Shown here piece after piece: positions 24,043 through 33,538 of a stretch of DNA of 64,000 nt. The notes under the pieces were generated by a model, which was not told the origin of the DNA, did no database searches, and saw nothing but the letters and a program-made list of their open reading frames with translations. The DNA is from an uncultured Anaerobutyricum sp. (lineage in GTDB: Bacteria > Bacillota > Clostridia > Lachnospirales > Lachnospiraceae): contig NZ_CAKRCF010000011.1 in the NCBI RefSeq assembly GCF_934307085.1, positions 1-64,000 on the forward strand, read 5' to 3'. How positions within the stretch are numbered: position 1 is the stretch's first letter; the number at the start of each line of letters is the position of its first letter. The translations under genes and the position numbers were made by a program.

Positions 24043-24987
24043 ATGATAAAAGAAGTTATTTCATCAAGTATGCCTGTAGATGAAAAACTGGCAATTCGGA
24101 AAAACAGAATTTTACCGTTGCGCCGGGAAGGAAAAACAAAGATTTTTAGTATAGTGACAGGAACACATGGAGATGAACTGGAGGGACAGTATGTCTGCTG
24201 GCGACTGAACCAGATTTTAAATGCAAACAGAGATAAGCTTTTCGGGATTGTCGATATTTATCCTGCATTAAATCCGCTGGGAGTGGATACGATTACAAGG
24301 GGAATTCCAATGTTTGACCTTGATATGAATCGTATTTTTCCGGGAGATGTAAATGGTTCTATGGCAGAATATATTGCCGCAGGAATCGTAGATGATCTGT
24401 CAAAATCAGATATGTGTATTGACATTCATGCAAGTAATATTTATCTGACGGAAATACCGCAGGTAAGAATTAATGAAGAAACAGCAGAAATGCTTATTCC
24501 CTATGCAGAAAAGCTTAATATTGATTTTATATGGGTACATGGTGCAGCAACTGTTCTCGAATCCACATTGGCTTATTCATTAAACAGTATTGGTGTACCA
24601 ACACTCGTTGTTGAGATGGGCGTTGGTATGCGGATTACTAAAAAATATGGAGAGCAGCTTATCGATGGAATTTTAAATCTGATGGCAGATATGGGAATCT
24701 GGAAGGGAGAGGTCAAGGCAGTCAGAAAGCCGATTCTCTCAAAAAATCCAGAGGAAATAGAATTTATAAATGCTCCGTCTGCCGGTATTTTTCTCCCAGA
24801 AGCAGCACATTGGGAAAGTGTAAAAAAAGGAGATTGTATTGGAAAAATCGTGCATCCATTAGATGGAAGAATCTGTTCAGAACTTCGTGCAGAAAATGAC
24901 GGCATTTTATTCACAATACGAGAATACCCAGTTGTAAATGAAGGATCTCTGATTGCAAGAATTTTAAGAAGGGGGAGAAATGAATGA
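24043..24987 (+). CDS. Succinylglutamate desuccinylase/aspartoacylase-like (M14) hydrolase 1
   Basis: A 314-residue zinc hydrolase. ATG 24043 is preferred over GTG 24025, which lies in the SD. It shows SIVTGTHGDELEGQ (HxxE zinc ligands), the MFDLDMNRIFPG substrate loop, SDMCIDIHASN (third zinc His), then TLVVEMGVG (catalytic Glu). The C-terminal 90 residues look like a barrel-sandwich domain (GIFLPEAAHWESVKKGDCIG). By family it hydrolyses N-acyl amino acids or similar amides. Its stop overlaps the next gene in ATGA, so the two are coupled and may form a heteromer. Confidence 0.85.
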   Translation: MIKEVISSSMPVDEKLAIRKNRILPLRREGKTKIFSIVTGTHGDELEGQYVCWRLNQILNANRDKLFGIVDIYPALNPLGVDTITRGIPMFDLDMNRIFPGDVNGSMAEYIAAGIVDDLSKSDMCIDIHASNIYLTEIPQVRINEETAEMLIPYAEKLNIDFIWVHGAATVLESTLAYSLNSIGVPTLVVEMGVGMRITKKYGEQLIDGILNLMADMGIWKGEVKAVRKPILSKNPEEIEFINAPSAGIFLPEAAHWESVKKGDCIGKIVHPLDGRICSELRAENDGILFTIREYPVVNEGSLIARILRRGRNE

Positions 24988-25907
24988 GAAAAAAGACAAT
25001 TTATCAATTAAATTCCCTTTATAGAGATTCTATGAAAGTAACGGGGTATTCCTTTGGTAAGGGAGAACCGGCCATCTGCATCATGGGTGCCTTAAGAGGG
25101 AATGAAATACAGCAGGTGTATATATGTTCCCAGCTAAATAAAAGATTAAAACAGTTAGAAAGACAAGGAAAAATCGCACCAGGAAAGGAAATTCTGGTAG
25201 TTCCCACAGCGAATCCTTATTCCATAAATGTAGGAAAAAGATTCTGGCCGGCAGATAATACAGACATTAACCGAATGTTTCCTGGATATAATCTGGGAGA
25301 AACAACGCAGAGAATCGCTGCTGGTATTTTTGATGCAATAAGACATTATGCTTATGGAATTCATCTGTGCAGTTTTTATATGCCAGGGTCTTTTCTTCCA
25401 CATGTGCGCATGATGCATACAGGGTTTGAAAATCTGTCTCTTGCTGATGGTTTTGGTCTGCCCTATACGGTAATAAGGAATCCTAAGCCATATGATACGA
25501 CAACACTGAATTATAACTGGCAAATATGGGAGACAGAAACGTTTTCCCTATATACAAGTGAGACAGAAAAAATCAATCCGGAATCTGCTCAGGTTGGAGT
25601 AGAGGCAATTTTGCGGTTTATGTTTACTCAGGGAATTTTGCTTGAGGAGCCAAAGCCAGGAGAAAAAAATGTAGTGAAGTGGGAAAAAGATATGGAAGTC
25701 ATCAAAAGTGAGTGTGCCGGATTTATCTTACCGTATATTTCTGTAGGCAAGGAAGTGGAAAAAGGAGAGTTGCTGGCAGAGATTATTGATCCATATATGG
25801 GAGAGGTAAAGAAAGAAATTGTGCCACCGGAAAGAGGAAAGATTTTCTTTGCAAGAAATAAACCTATCGTATATGCAAATACGGTACTTTTTAGAATAAT
25901 TAAGTGA
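24984..25907 (+). CDS. Succinylglutamate desuccinylase/aspartoacylase-like (M14) protein 2, altered zinc site
   Basis: A 307-residue paralogue of the preceding protein with a 4-bp overlap. The order of segments is the same, with NTDINRMFPGYNLGE for the substrate loop and a barrel-sandwich-like C-terminus (GFILPYISVGKEVEKGELLA). The zinc motif has changed: HGDE becomes IMGALRGNEIQQ, replacing the first His by Arg, and DIHAS becomes GIHLCS. The Glu and last His remain. It may be inactive, bind metal differently or serve as the partner subunit of protein 1. No strong terminator follows before the ABC importer genes. Confidence 0.8.
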   Translation: MRKKTIYQLNSLYRDSMKVTGYSFGKGEPAICIMGALRGNEIQQVYICSQLNKRLKQLERQGKIAPGKEILVVPTANPYSINVGKRFWPADNTDINRMFPGYNLGETTQRIAAGIFDAIRHYAYGIHLCSFYMPGSFLPHVRMMHTGFENLSLADGFGLPYTVIRNPKPYDTTTLNYNWQIWETETFSLYTSETEKINPESAQVGVEAILRFMFTQGILLEEPKPGEKNVVKWEKDMEVIKSECAGFILPYISVGKEVEKGELLAEIIDPYMGEVKKEIVPPERGKIFFARNKPIVYANTVLFRIIK

Positions 25908-25964
25908 TACCCTAAAAATCTTATGGATTTTTAAACGCATTTTAGAAATGTTTTTGAAAGCTTC

Positions 25965-25993
25965 TTGCATTTTTTATTCAAAATAGATATAAT
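25965..25993 (+). promoter_or_regulatory. Promoter of the amino-acid ABC importer
   Basis: TTGCAT (25965-25970), 17 bp, TATAAT (25988-25993), about 50 bp before the binding-protein start. The importer therefore has its own promoter in addition to any readthrough from the M14 genes. Confidence 0.7.
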
Positions 25994-26041
25994 AGAATAG
26001 TGAGTATAAAATAATAAGAATTAAGAAAGGAAGGATACATT

Positions 26042-26833
26042 ATGAAAAAATTCTTATCTGTAGCTTTAGCAGCAGTTATGATGTTATCATTAGCAGCATG
26101 TGGAAGCAGCTCAAACAAGGCAGAATCCAGTTCAGAAGGAGGCAGTGCTTCTGATAAGACTTATATTATCGCGACAGATACAACTTTTGCACCATTTGAA
26201 TTCACAAATGATAAAAATGAATTCGTAGGTATTGATGTAGATATCTTAGCTGCGATTGCAAAAGATCAGGGATTTAAGTATGAATTACAGTCTCTTGGTT
26301 TTGATGCCGCTGTAGCTGCTCTTGAGTCTGGACAGGCAGATGGAACAATTGCCGGTATGTCTATCACAGAAGAAAGACAGAAAAAATATGACTTCTCCGA
26401 AGCTTACTATGATTCCTATGTATGTATGGCTGTAAAGAAAGGCAGTGACATCAAGGGATATGAAGATTTAAAAGGTAAGAAAGTTGCAGCGAAGACAGGT
26501 ACACAGGGAGCGGACTGTGCTGAGTCTTTAAAAGATAAATATGGATTTGATATCACATATTTTGATGATTCCGCAACAATGTACCAGGATGTTAAGACAG
26601 GCAACACCGTTGCATGTTTCGAAGATCAGCCTGTAATGGCTTATGGTGTTTCTCAGGGTAATGGTCTTGAGATCGTAGCAGAAGAGAAAGATAACTTCTC
26701 CACACCTTATGGTTTTGCCGTATTAAAAGGACAGAACGCAGATTTACTCAAGATGTTTAACGAAGGTTTAAAGAATATTAAAGCTAACGGTACTTACGAT
26801 GAGATTGTTGCAAAATATACCTCAGCAAAATAA
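26042..26833 (+). CDS. Amino-acid ABC transporter substrate-binding lipoprotein
   Basis: A 263-residue lipoprotein: basic N-terminus, hydrophobic stretch and lipobox LAAC with Cys20, then a Ser/Gly/Glu linker. The SBP family 3 domain begins at TYIIATDTTFAPFEF, with FVGIDVDILAAIAK, GQADGTIAGMSITEER, YEDLKGKKVAAKTGTQG and ACFEDQPVMAYG. This class binds polar amino acids such as glutamine, cystine or basic amino acids. The ligand cannot be fixed by eye. It is the first gene of a three-gene importer cassette, and GGAAGG-type SD precedes ATG 26042. Confidence 0.92.
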   Translation: MKKFLSVALAAVMMLSLAACGSSSNKAESSSEGGSASDKTYIIATDTTFAPFEFTNDKNEFVGIDVDILAAIAKDQGFKYELQSLGFDAAVAALESGQADGTIAGMSITEERQKKYDFSEAYYDSYVCMAVKKGSDIKGYEDLKGKKVAAKTGTQGADCAESLKDKYGFDITYFDDSATMYQDVKTGNTVACFEDQPVMAYGVSQGNGLEIVAEEKDNFSTPYGFAVLKGQNADLLKMFNEGLKNIKANGTYDEIVAKYTSAK

Positions 26834-26866
26834 TTGAGAGACAAAAGATAGGTAAGAGGTTAATTT

Positions 26867-27535
26867 ATGAATCTATTTGGAGTTTTAAGTGAAGTCTATC
26901 CAACCTTGTTGACTGGACTTACTATGACAGTTAAGATTACGATTTTATCTCTGATCATTGCTTTGGTTATTGGTATTTTCGTATGTCTTATGAATATTTC
27001 CAGTAATATTGTATTACGTGGAATCGCAAAGTTTTATATTTGGCTGATTCGTGGTACTCCGATGCTGGTGCAGGCATTTTATTTCTATTTTGCTCTGCCA
27101 CAGTTAATTCAGGCGGTTACAGGCTCACAGTTCCGCATTACCGTATTTACAGCCAGTTTGGTAACACTTGCTCTGAATGCAGGAGCATATATTTCTGAGA
27201 TTTTCCGTGGTTCTATCGAGTCCGTTAATAAGGGACAGATGGAGGCTGCAAGAAGTCTTGGTTTAAGTTACGCAAAGTCTATGCAGAAGATTATTCTTCC
27301 GCAGGCAGTGCGTATCTGTCTCCCGTCTCTTGTAAACCAGTTTATTATTACATTGAAAGATTCTACGATTCTTTATGCGATTGGTTTATCAGAGGTTATG
27401 TACAATGCAAAGATTTATGTAGGAAGAACTATGGAATCTTTTGCGACATATACATGGGTAGCAATCTTCTTCCTTCTGATAGTGACAATCCTGTCATTTA
27501 TCTCAAGATATGTTGAAAGGAGGATGAATGCGTAA
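26867..27535 (+). CDS. Amino-acid ABC transporter permease
   Basis: A 222-residue inner-membrane permease of the HisM/GlnP class with about five membrane segments. It shows [17 protein letters not shown] at the N-terminus, [19 protein letters not shown], then the EAA loop [20 protein letters not shown], and [18 protein letters not shown] single permease implies a homodimer. The gene follows the binding protein by 33 bp and its last base overlaps the start of the ATPase gene, so the cassette is one operon. Confidence 0.93.
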   Translation: MNLFGVLSEVYPTLLTGLTMTVKITILSLIIALVIGIFVCLMNISSNIVLRGIAKFYIWLIRGTPMLVQAFYFYFALPQLIQAVTGSQFRITVFTASLVTLALNAGAYISEIFRGSIESVNKGQMEAARSLGLSYAKSMQKIILPQAVRICLPSLVNQFIITLKDSTILYAIGLSEVMYNAKIYVGRTMESFATYTWVAIFFLLIVTILSFISRYVERRMNA

Positions 27536-28278
27536 TGTCAACTGAAAAAGATGTAAAGATTCAGGTAAAAGGTCTGAAAAAAAGCTTTGGACATGTTCAC
27601 GTTTTAAAGGGAATTGATGCAGAGATTAAGGCCGGTGAGGTTATCTGTGTTATCGGACCTTCTGGTTCTGGTAAGTCAACATTTCTTCGCTGTCTGAATC
27701 GTTTAGAGGAAGCAACAGCTGGAGAGATTCTTGTAGATGGACAGAGTATTACGGAAAAGAGTTCAGATATTGACAAGATTCGTCAGCATATCGGAATGGT
27801 ATTCCAGCAGTTTAACCTGTTCCCTCATTATACAGTTAAAGAGAATATTATGCTTGCTCCTGTAGAACTTAAGTTAAAGTCTAAAGAAGAAGCAGAAGAG
27901 AAGGCTCTTGAGCTGTTAAAGCGTGTTGGTCTGGCAGAGAAAGCAGATGCAAAGCCAAAACAGCTTTCCGGTGGACAGCAGCAGCGTGTGGCAATTGCCC
28001 GTGCTCTTGCGATGGAACCAGATATCATGTTGTTTGATGAGCCAACTTCAGCACTTGATCCTGAAATGGTTTGTGAGGTTCTTGATGTTATGAAAGAGCT
28101 TGCTGCAGAGGGGATGACGATGGTTGTAGTTACCCATGAGATGGGATTTGCCCATGACGTAGCAGACAGAGTATTTTTCATTGACCAGGGTGTTATTATG
28201 GAACAGGGAACCCCGGAAGAGGTTATGGATCATCCAACAAATGAGAGAACGCAGAGTTTCTTAAGTAAAGTATTATAA
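27535..28278 (+). CDS. Amino-acid ABC transporter ATP-binding protein
   Basis: A 247-residue ATPase of the GlnQ/HisP class that powers the importer. It has Walker [20 protein letters not shown]-loop [10 protein letters not shown], signature [17 protein letters not shown], Walker [16 protein letters not shown] and the switch His in [15 protein letters not shown]. Length and motifs are complete. Its start shares one base with the permease stop. A strong terminator at 28292-28325 closes the operon. Confidence 0.94.
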   Translation: MSTEKDVKIQVKGLKKSFGHVHVLKGIDAEIKAGEVICVIGPSGSGKSTFLRCLNRLEEATAGEILVDGQSITEKSSDIDKIRQHIGMVFQQFNLFPHYTVKENIMLAPVELKLKSKEEAEEKALELLKRVGLAEKADAKPKQLSGGQQQRVAIARALAMEPDIMLFDEPTSALDPEMVCEVLDVMKELAAEGMTMVVVTHEMGFAHDVADRVFFIDQGVIMEQGTPEEVMDHPTNERTQSFLSKVL

Positions 28279-28291
28279 AATATTTATAAAT

Positions 28292-28325
28292 AAAAAGGCA
28301 TCTGTTCATAGCAGGTGCCTTTTTT
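28292..28325 (+). terminator. Intrinsic terminator after the ABC importer
   Basis: AAAAAGGCATCTG pairs with CAGGTGCCTTTTTT around a TTCATAG loop. It ends the importer operon. It also lies only a few bases before the proB SD (AGGAGG), so proB needs readthrough or a promoter overlapping the ABC gene end. Confidence 0.9.
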
Positions 28326-28336
28326 AGGAGGTTATT

Positions 28337-29158
28337 ATGCGAATCGTTGTAAAAGTGGGAACATCAACATTGACCCATACAAGCGGAAGAATTAATATCA
28401 GAAGAACAGAAAAGCTTTGCAAAATCCTCAGCGATGTAAAAAATGCAGGACATGAGCTTATTTTAGTATCTTCTGGTGCGATTGGTATGGGTGTAGGTAA
28501 ACTGAATATGAAGAGTAAACCGGAAGATATGCCCACAAAGCAGGCAGCAGCAGCAATAGGACAGTGTGAACTGATGTATCTGTATGATAAGTTATTTAGA
28601 GAATATAATCATATTGTTGCCCAGATGCTGATTACTGGCCTTGATTTTTCTAATGAGGAAAGCCATAAGAATTTTCAGAGTACATTAAATCGTCTTTTGG
28701 AGTTAAATGTGATTCCGATTATCAATGAAAATGATACTATTGCAACACAGGAAATTTCTGTTGGTGATAATGATACAATGGGAGCAATTGTCGCAGAGAA
28801 TGCAAAGGCAGATTTATTGATTATTTTAAGTGATATTGATGGTCTTTACACGAGTGACCCGCGTAATAATCTAGATGCTCAGTTGATTGACACTGTATTT
28901 TCCATTACTCCGGAAATAAAAGAATTAGCAGGGACAAAAGGAACAACACTTGGTACAGGTGGAATGATCACAAAGATTCACGCAGCAGAAATTGCGATGA
29001 ATGCAGGAATTGATATGATTATTGCTAATGGAACAAAGCCGGAATTTCTCTATAATATTATTGATGGAGAAAAGGTTGGAACAAAGTTTATCGGGAGGAA
29101 AAAGCATGACAACAAAAGAGATTCTGACACAAGCTGTCACAGCGAAAAATGCGATTAA
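28337..29158 (+). CDS. proB: Glutamate 5-kinase
   Basis: A 273-residue amino-acid kinase that catalyses the first step of proline synthesis, ATP-dependent phosphorylation of glutamate. Motifs: [70 protein letters not shown] and [16 protein letters not shown]. The PUA domain found in many ProB proteins is absent; this short form is known. The SD AGGAGG follows an intrinsic terminator immediately. The C-terminal tail ([12 protein letters not shown]) overlaps proA by 53 bp in another frame and looks like a non-conserved extension. Confidence 0.93.
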   Translation: MRIVVKVGTSTLTHTSGRINIRRTEKLCKILSDVKNAGHELILVSSGAIGMGVGKLNMKSKPEDMPTKQAAAAIGQCELMYLYDKLFREYNHIVAQMLITGLDFSNEESHKNFQSTLNRLLELNVIPIINENDTIATQEISVGDNDTMGAIVAENAKADLLIILSDIDGLYTSDPRNNLDAQLIDTVFSITPEIKELAGTKGTTLGTGGMITKIHAAEIAMNAGIDMIIANGTKPEFLYNIIDGEKVGTKFIGRKKHDNKRDSDTSCHSEKCD

Positions 29159-30362
29159 TTCAGCAAATACTGGGACTAAAAACAAGGCACTTGCTAATAT
29201 GGCAGAGGCTCTCTTAGCACATACGGATGCGATTTTAGAAGCAAATAAACAGGATGTGGAAGCAGCAAGAGGAAAAATTTCCGATGTCATGATTGATCGT
29301 TTAATGTTAGATGCCGGACGAATCGAAGGAATGGCAAATGGAATTAGAGAGTTGATAGATTTAGATGACCCGGCAGGAAAAGTATTAAGAACTGTAGAAC
29401 GCCCAAATGGAATTGTCATTGAAAAAACAGCAGTTCCAATGGGAGTTATCGCAATTATTTACGAGAGTCGTCCAAATGTAACCAGCGATGCCGCAGCCCT
29501 CTGTATTAAAAGTGGTAATGTCTGTGTTCTTCGAAGTGGAAAAGAAGCGTGGAAGAGTGCAAATGCTGTAGTTACAGCCTTAAAAGAAGGTATGGTAAAG
29601 TCAAATCTTCCGGCGGAGGGTATTCAGCTTATCGAAGATACCAGCAGAGAAAGTTCTGTGGAATTAATGAAGGCTGTTGGCTATGTTGATTTACTTATTC
29701 CAAGAGGTGGCCCTGGCCTCATTCGTTCTTGTGTAGAGAATGCCAAAGTACCATGCATTCAGACCGGAACAGGAATCTGCCATATTTATGTAGATGAGAG
29801 TGCAGATTTTAATAAAGCATTAGATATTATTGAGAATGCTAAAACAAGCCGCCCAAGCGTATGTAATGCAGAAGAAGTCCTTCTTGTTCACAGTGCAGTT
29901 GCAAAAGAATTTTTACCATTATTACAAAAAAAATTAGTACAAGAACGAAAAGAAAAGGGAGAAACTCCTGTAGAACTTCGCCTTTGTGAAAGAGCAGCAA
30001 AAATTATTCCTGGGACACCAGCTGGAGTAGATGACTTTGATACAGAATTCTTAGACTATATCCTTGCGGTAAAAGTGGTGGATAGTGTAGAAGAAGCTGT
30101 AGAACATATTTCAAAGCATTCTACAGGACATAGCGAGGCCATTATCACAGAATCAAAAGAAGCTGCAGATCACTTTACTATGAGAGTAGACAGCGCTGCA
30201 GTATATGTAAATGTTTCTACGCGATTTACCGATGGCGGTGAATTCGGACTTGGTTGTGAGATGGGAATCTCCACCCAGAAGCTTCATGCGAGAGGACCAA
30301 TGGGGTTGGAGGAATTGTGTACTTATAAATATATCATTCGTGGAGAGGGACAAGTTAGATAG
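29106..30362 (+). CDS. proA: Glutamate-5-semialdehyde dehydrogenase
   Basis: A 418-residue NADPH-dependent reductase, second step of proline synthesis. ATG 29106 follows GGGAGGAAAA; the longer frame overlaps proB further and is rejected. Motifs: [66 protein letters not shown], then [19 protein letters not shown] with the catalytic Cys, and [18 protein letters not shown]. The gene overlaps proB by 53 bp, so the kinase and reductase are made together, as needed for passing the unstable glutamyl phosphate. proC is not in the window. Confidence 0.95.
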   Translation: MTTKEILTQAVTAKNAINSANTGTKNKALANMAEALLAHTDAILEANKQDVEAARGKISDVMIDRLMLDAGRIEGMANGIRELIDLDDPAGKVLRTVERPNGIVIEKTAVPMGVIAIIYESRPNVTSDAAALCIKSGNVCVLRSGKEAWKSANAVVTALKEGMVKSNLPAEGIQLIEDTSRESSVELMKAVGYVDLLIPRGGPGLIRSCVENAKVPCIQTGTGICHIYVDESADFNKALDIIENAKTSRPSVCNAEEVLLVHSAVAKEFLPLLQKKLVQERKEKGETPVELRLCERAAKIIPGTPAGVDDFDTEFLDYILAVKVVDSVEEAVEHISKHSTGHSEAIITESKEAADHFTMRVDSAAVYVNVSTRFTDGGEFGLGCEMGISTQKLHARGPMGLEELCTYKYIIRGEGQVR

Positions 30363-30363
30363 T

Positions 30364-30540
30364 AATTTGCCAAAAGGCTAAGCTGACGAACTCAGGAAGA
30401 TAAATAAAGCATATCTGTGACTTTAGTCGCGGCGTGTTGAATGCTCGCTTAAGCGCTCGGCATCCAACACTTGCTCCGAGGCCACAGATATGCTTTATTT
30501 ATCTTCCTGAGTTCTGTTTGTAGCAAGACTGGCAGATTAG
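30364..30540. repeat. Palindromic element B (class 1) after proA
   Basis: Arms 30388-30419 and 30483-30514 are complementary over 32 bp (AACTCAGGAAGATAAATAAA and its complement). The core 30417-30486 shares AGTCGCGGCGTGTTGAATGC and TTGCTCCGAGGCCACA with elements A and C. The outer ends TGACGAAC/GTTCTGTTTGT match the family. Bases 30541-30835 that follow hold nothing recognisable. Confidence 0.75.
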
Positions 30541-30835
30541 TATCAGTATGTCTATAGCATCATTATAAGTTTACAAAGTGTTTTGGGAAAAATTGGAATT
30601 GTTATCTGATGTTAATGAGATTTGGATATATGTTGAAAGTATGCTTCTATAATTCCTCTTGAAAAAGAAAAGATTTTTATGAGATTGATTTTATTGAGAA
30701 ATTTTGGATATTAAATATAGAGTTACATTTGATATAGATTTTAATTGTCAGTCTTTGAATACACAAACTCCCGAACCTTCGAATTCTTCAACTCTCTTCC
30801 TCAAATCTTATAGTTTGCTGCGTTTACAGCCTGAG

Positions 30836-30970
30836 AACAAACAGAACCGCCGAAGTCCATAGTATGTAAAAATGCGCCTTAGAGCAAACGCTTAATGCGG
30901 GCGAGCATTAAGCGTGCAGTGATACGAAGCATTTTTACATACTATAGACTTCGGCAGTTCGTCTGTTTTT
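30836..30970. repeat. Palindromic element E (divergent class 1)
   Basis: Arms 30841-30875 and 30929-30960 pair almost perfectly (GAAGTCCATAGTATGTAAAA and its complement). The ends are ACAAACAGAAC and GTTCGTCTGT. On the minus strand the core reads ...TTAATGCTCGC...TTGCTCTAAGGCG, a diverged form of the A/B/C core. It ends ten bases before the stop of the convergent minus-strand gene. Confidence 0.7.
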
Positions 30971-30979
30971 TCAAAAATC

Positions 30980-31804
30980 CTAAGCAGCAAACTCCTGTTG
31001 TCGTTTGTCAAGGATTGTCTTATATTCGTCGCAGTTATCTGCGGTAATATTTTCAAGTTCATCGTCTGGAAGAACTCGTCTGTCGTAGTTTCTTCTGAAG
31101 AATCCTCTTAAATAAATAAGGAATGCAGAATTATATATTTTTCGGGTAATTCTTAAAATCTCATCATGATTTATCTCTTTTAATGCATGGTATAAATCAA
31201 AGAAATCATCGGTATCAAGATGTGCAAACTGTAAGGTTTGCTCTAATAAAACATCATCATTCTCGAAAAGAGAAATATAACCAAGCAAGTACATTAACTG
31301 ACGGAAAGTCATTATAAAATCATTCGGTTCGAGTGTTTCAAGGAATTGTTCAAAACTGACCTTTACTCTCCATAGACCTTCCTCTAAAAGATGACGGATG
31401 GAAATCTCATTAAATGGTCCAGGAATCTGAATTTTGTCTACATGTACAGTTTTTAGGGTAAGGCGTTCCATAAAACGAGCGAGAGTAACACGACAGGCAT
31501 GGAATTCAGAATAAGCATTCATATAGATAAATAAGTCTTCTGTCTCTTCAAAAGAACTGTTTATGAAATCATAAAAATGTGTAAATTCATGGAAAAGGAT
31601 AAAACGGGCATAACTGTCACTATAAAGATGAAAGCGAGGATTTAAATGCAAAATATACTTGCCATCAAGAAGTTCTAAAATGTTAAAAAATCCTTCAACA
31701 TACTTCTCTGCATCATACTGTACTGTTGAAATCTGTACATCCTTCGGTAAGTCATACTTTTCCTTATATTCATTCCACAATTCATTAATCTGTCTTAAAT
31801 TCAT
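30980..31804 (-). CDS. Hypothetical protein with HExxH motif
   Basis: A 274-residue soluble protein starting at MNLRQINELWNEYKEKY (ATG 31804; the upstream extension lacks an SD). At about residue 90 it has ILFHEFTHFYDFINSSF, a zinc-metallopeptidase HExxH helix, followed by AYSEFHACRVTLARFME, whose Glu could be the third ligand as in gluzincin-like proteins. The C-terminal 120 residues are helical (FRQLMYLLGYISLFEN). I do not recognise a named family. It resembles the HExxH protein at 203-694 in this motif only. It stands alone, bounded by palindromic element E. Confidence 0.6.
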   Translation of the reverse strand: MNLRQINELWNEYKEKYDLPKDVQISTVQYDAEKYVEGFFNILELLDGKYILHLNPRFHLYSDSYARFILFHEFTHFYDFINSSFEETEDLFIYMNAYSEFHACRVTLARFMERLTLKTVHVDKIQIPGPFNEISIRHLLEEGLWRVKVSFEQFLETLEPNDFIMTFRQLMYLLGYISLFENDDVLLEQTLQFAHLDTDDFFDLYHALKEINHDEILRITRKIYNSAFLIYLRGFFRRNYDRRVLPDDELENITADNCDEYKTILDKRQQEFAA

Positions 31805-31908
31805 ATGTAACCCGCCTTCCCATAACATATTACTTATATTATATAACACCCCAATAGAAATAACAACGCTCAAAAAGGAAGAAGTAGGATAAATTATTGT
31901 GATTTGAT

Positions 31909-33165
31909 TTAGTCTTCTTCCGCTTTATAATAGAAAAATGTTTGAACCATTAATGACCCCTCTTCTAAGTCTTTTTGGCTTACCCAGTCTCCAAAAGAAG
32001 AAGTTCCTCTTTTTGGCAGGTAGTGAGGATCCATTAACAGAAATTTATTTTTTTTGGCATTATAATCAACAATAGCACCATAATGTCCTGGAAGATAGAC
32101 AACAGCGGTGTCTCCATCTTTTAATTTTTTCTTTAATTCTTTGAAGGATTCTCCGTTTCCGTCATAGGAAAAGCCATATTTATGACCAAATTTTTGAGCA
32201 GCAGCCTTGAAAAATCTACAGTCAGTTCCACAATCTTCTATACGATAATGCTTGTCAGAGGCATATTTTGCGAGTTCATATGGGTCAGGAAAATGACCGG
32301 TTAAAGAGTAGATAGTATTCACTGTGGCAAAGATACCGCATCCAGAAGTACAGAAATTATTCGTATCAGTATCTTTGGTTGTTTCGTTACCATAATGATG
32401 TTTTGCCCATGTAGGATCGAACTGAACAAAAACATGTAAATTTTCTTTTTCAATAGCTTTTTGCGTGCGGACCAAACGCCATACTGCATTGGAGTCATTG
32501 GTAAATTCCAGAAGGCCACTTGTGTTTTGAGATAAAATTTGTCTTGTAAATGCGTCACAAATGGTATAATAATCGTCTTTTCTTGAAATAAGGAAGGTAC
32601 CTGCCTCTTCTTTATCACCCCATAATTCATTAGAAGAGGAAGTGTCTTCATATGATGTGTCAGCTTTTAAATATTTATTTTCTCCTGTTTTACAAATCAT
32701 ATAGCAGTTATCTCCAACGTATTCAAAAGAACAGGATAATTTGACAGGGGTAGCAGAGTAGATATTTAGGGGGTGAGTAGCAGTTGTTGCCTGTTTTTCA
32801 TAAAAGGAAAGTTGATAAGTACCGTTTGCGAAAGGCTGTTTTTCTTTTCCGTCATAAATCAGACAATCGGAATGAAATTCATCTTTTGTAATCCAGCCGC
32901 TTTTTGTTCCCCCTTTTTTAGAAGTGTATTGGATTTCATACCAGGATCCGGAAGAGCCAATTACTTTTATCCCTGTATATTTGGGGAGAATAGTTTTTAA
33001 ATCATTACTGTAATCGGAATAGTATACAGGCAATTCATTCCTTCCCAGTGCATAAATAAAATCAGAATTACTTTCGTAAGCATGTTGAAAAGCTAATGTT
33101 TCAGACGGAAGAAGGAAACACCCGCTTAATATAAAAAGTAAAAATAAAAAAATATGTTTTCTCAC
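31909..33165 (-). CDS. Secreted C39-like cysteine peptidase with SH3-type region
   Basis: A 418-residue exported protein. GTG 33165 is chosen because GGAGG lies seven bases upstream and it gives a signal peptide (MRKHIFLFLLFILSG) that ends in LSGC, a possible lipobox. An SH3-like segment follows (YTGIKVIGSSGSWYEIQYTS), then a middle beta region. The C-terminal peptidase-like domain has CTSGCGIFATVNTIYSLTG with the Cys, then DGDTAVVYLPGHYGAIVDYN with the His and LLMDPHYLP with the Asp. It probably acts on the cell surface or wall. The frame that extends further upstream runs through a palindromic repeat (33191-33349). Confidence 0.75.
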   Translation of the reverse strand: MRKHIFLFLLFILSGCFLLPSETLAFQHAYESNSDFIYALGRNELPVYYSDYSNDLKTILPKYTGIKVIGSSGSWYEIQYTSKKGGTKSGWITKDEFHSDCLIYDGKEKQPFANGTYQLSFYEKQATTATHPLNIYSATPVKLSCSFEYVGDNCYMICKTGENKYLKADTSYEDTSSSNELWGDKEEAGTFLISRKDDYYTICDAFTRQILSQNTSGLLEFTNDSNAVWRLVRTQKAIEKENLHVFVQFDPTWAKHHYGNETTKDTDTNNFCTSGCGIFATVNTIYSLTGHFPDPYELAKYASDKHYRIEDCGTDCRFFKAAAQKFGHKYGFSYDGNGESFKELKKKLKDGDTAVVYLPGHYGAIVDYNAKKNKFLLMDPHYLPKRGTSSFGDWVSQKDLEEGSLMVQTFFYYKAEED

Positions 33166-33190
33166 AACAATTCCTCCATTAGTATTTGAT

Positions 33191-33349
33191 GTACTCTCGG
33201 AGTCTTTCTTGCACTTGCTTTTGTGGCTGATTTTCCGCCAGCCGCACCCGAATTTCATCAACGTACGCATCACGTAAGCCTCAAAAATTTGGGCACAACT
33301 GATAAAAAATCTTCTCACAAAATCAAGCACAAAAAGATTCCGAGGGTAC
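33191..33349. repeat. Palindromic element of a second family (GTAC ends)
   Basis: GTACTCTCGGAGTCTTTCTT at 33191 and the complement of GATTCCGAGGGTAC at 33336-33349 start arms of about 45 bp that match imperfectly throughout (TTGCACTTGCTTTTGTG against GTGCTTGATTTTGTG). A 55-bp relative lies at 58845-58899. Both begin and end with GTAC. The rest of the gap to 33621 holds only a promoter. Confidence 0.65.
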
Positions 33350-33538
33350 ATTTTGTCTTGTTGTAAAATAATTTAGGTAATTTTTAATTATAGATTTTAT
33401 TATAAAAAGTTACAAATATTTTACGAATGTTAAAATAATGTTACAACTTGGGATATTATAGCATAAAATACTGAGTTTGCAAACAAACATATCTGGAAAA
33501 TTGTACAGGAAAGTAGTTTATAAGATATAGAAAAGCAA

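Noticed and set aside
33166-33351. N-terminal extension of the C39-like protein from 33351
   Set aside because: It lies inside a palindromic repeat and would place residues ahead of a good signal peptide with its own SD.
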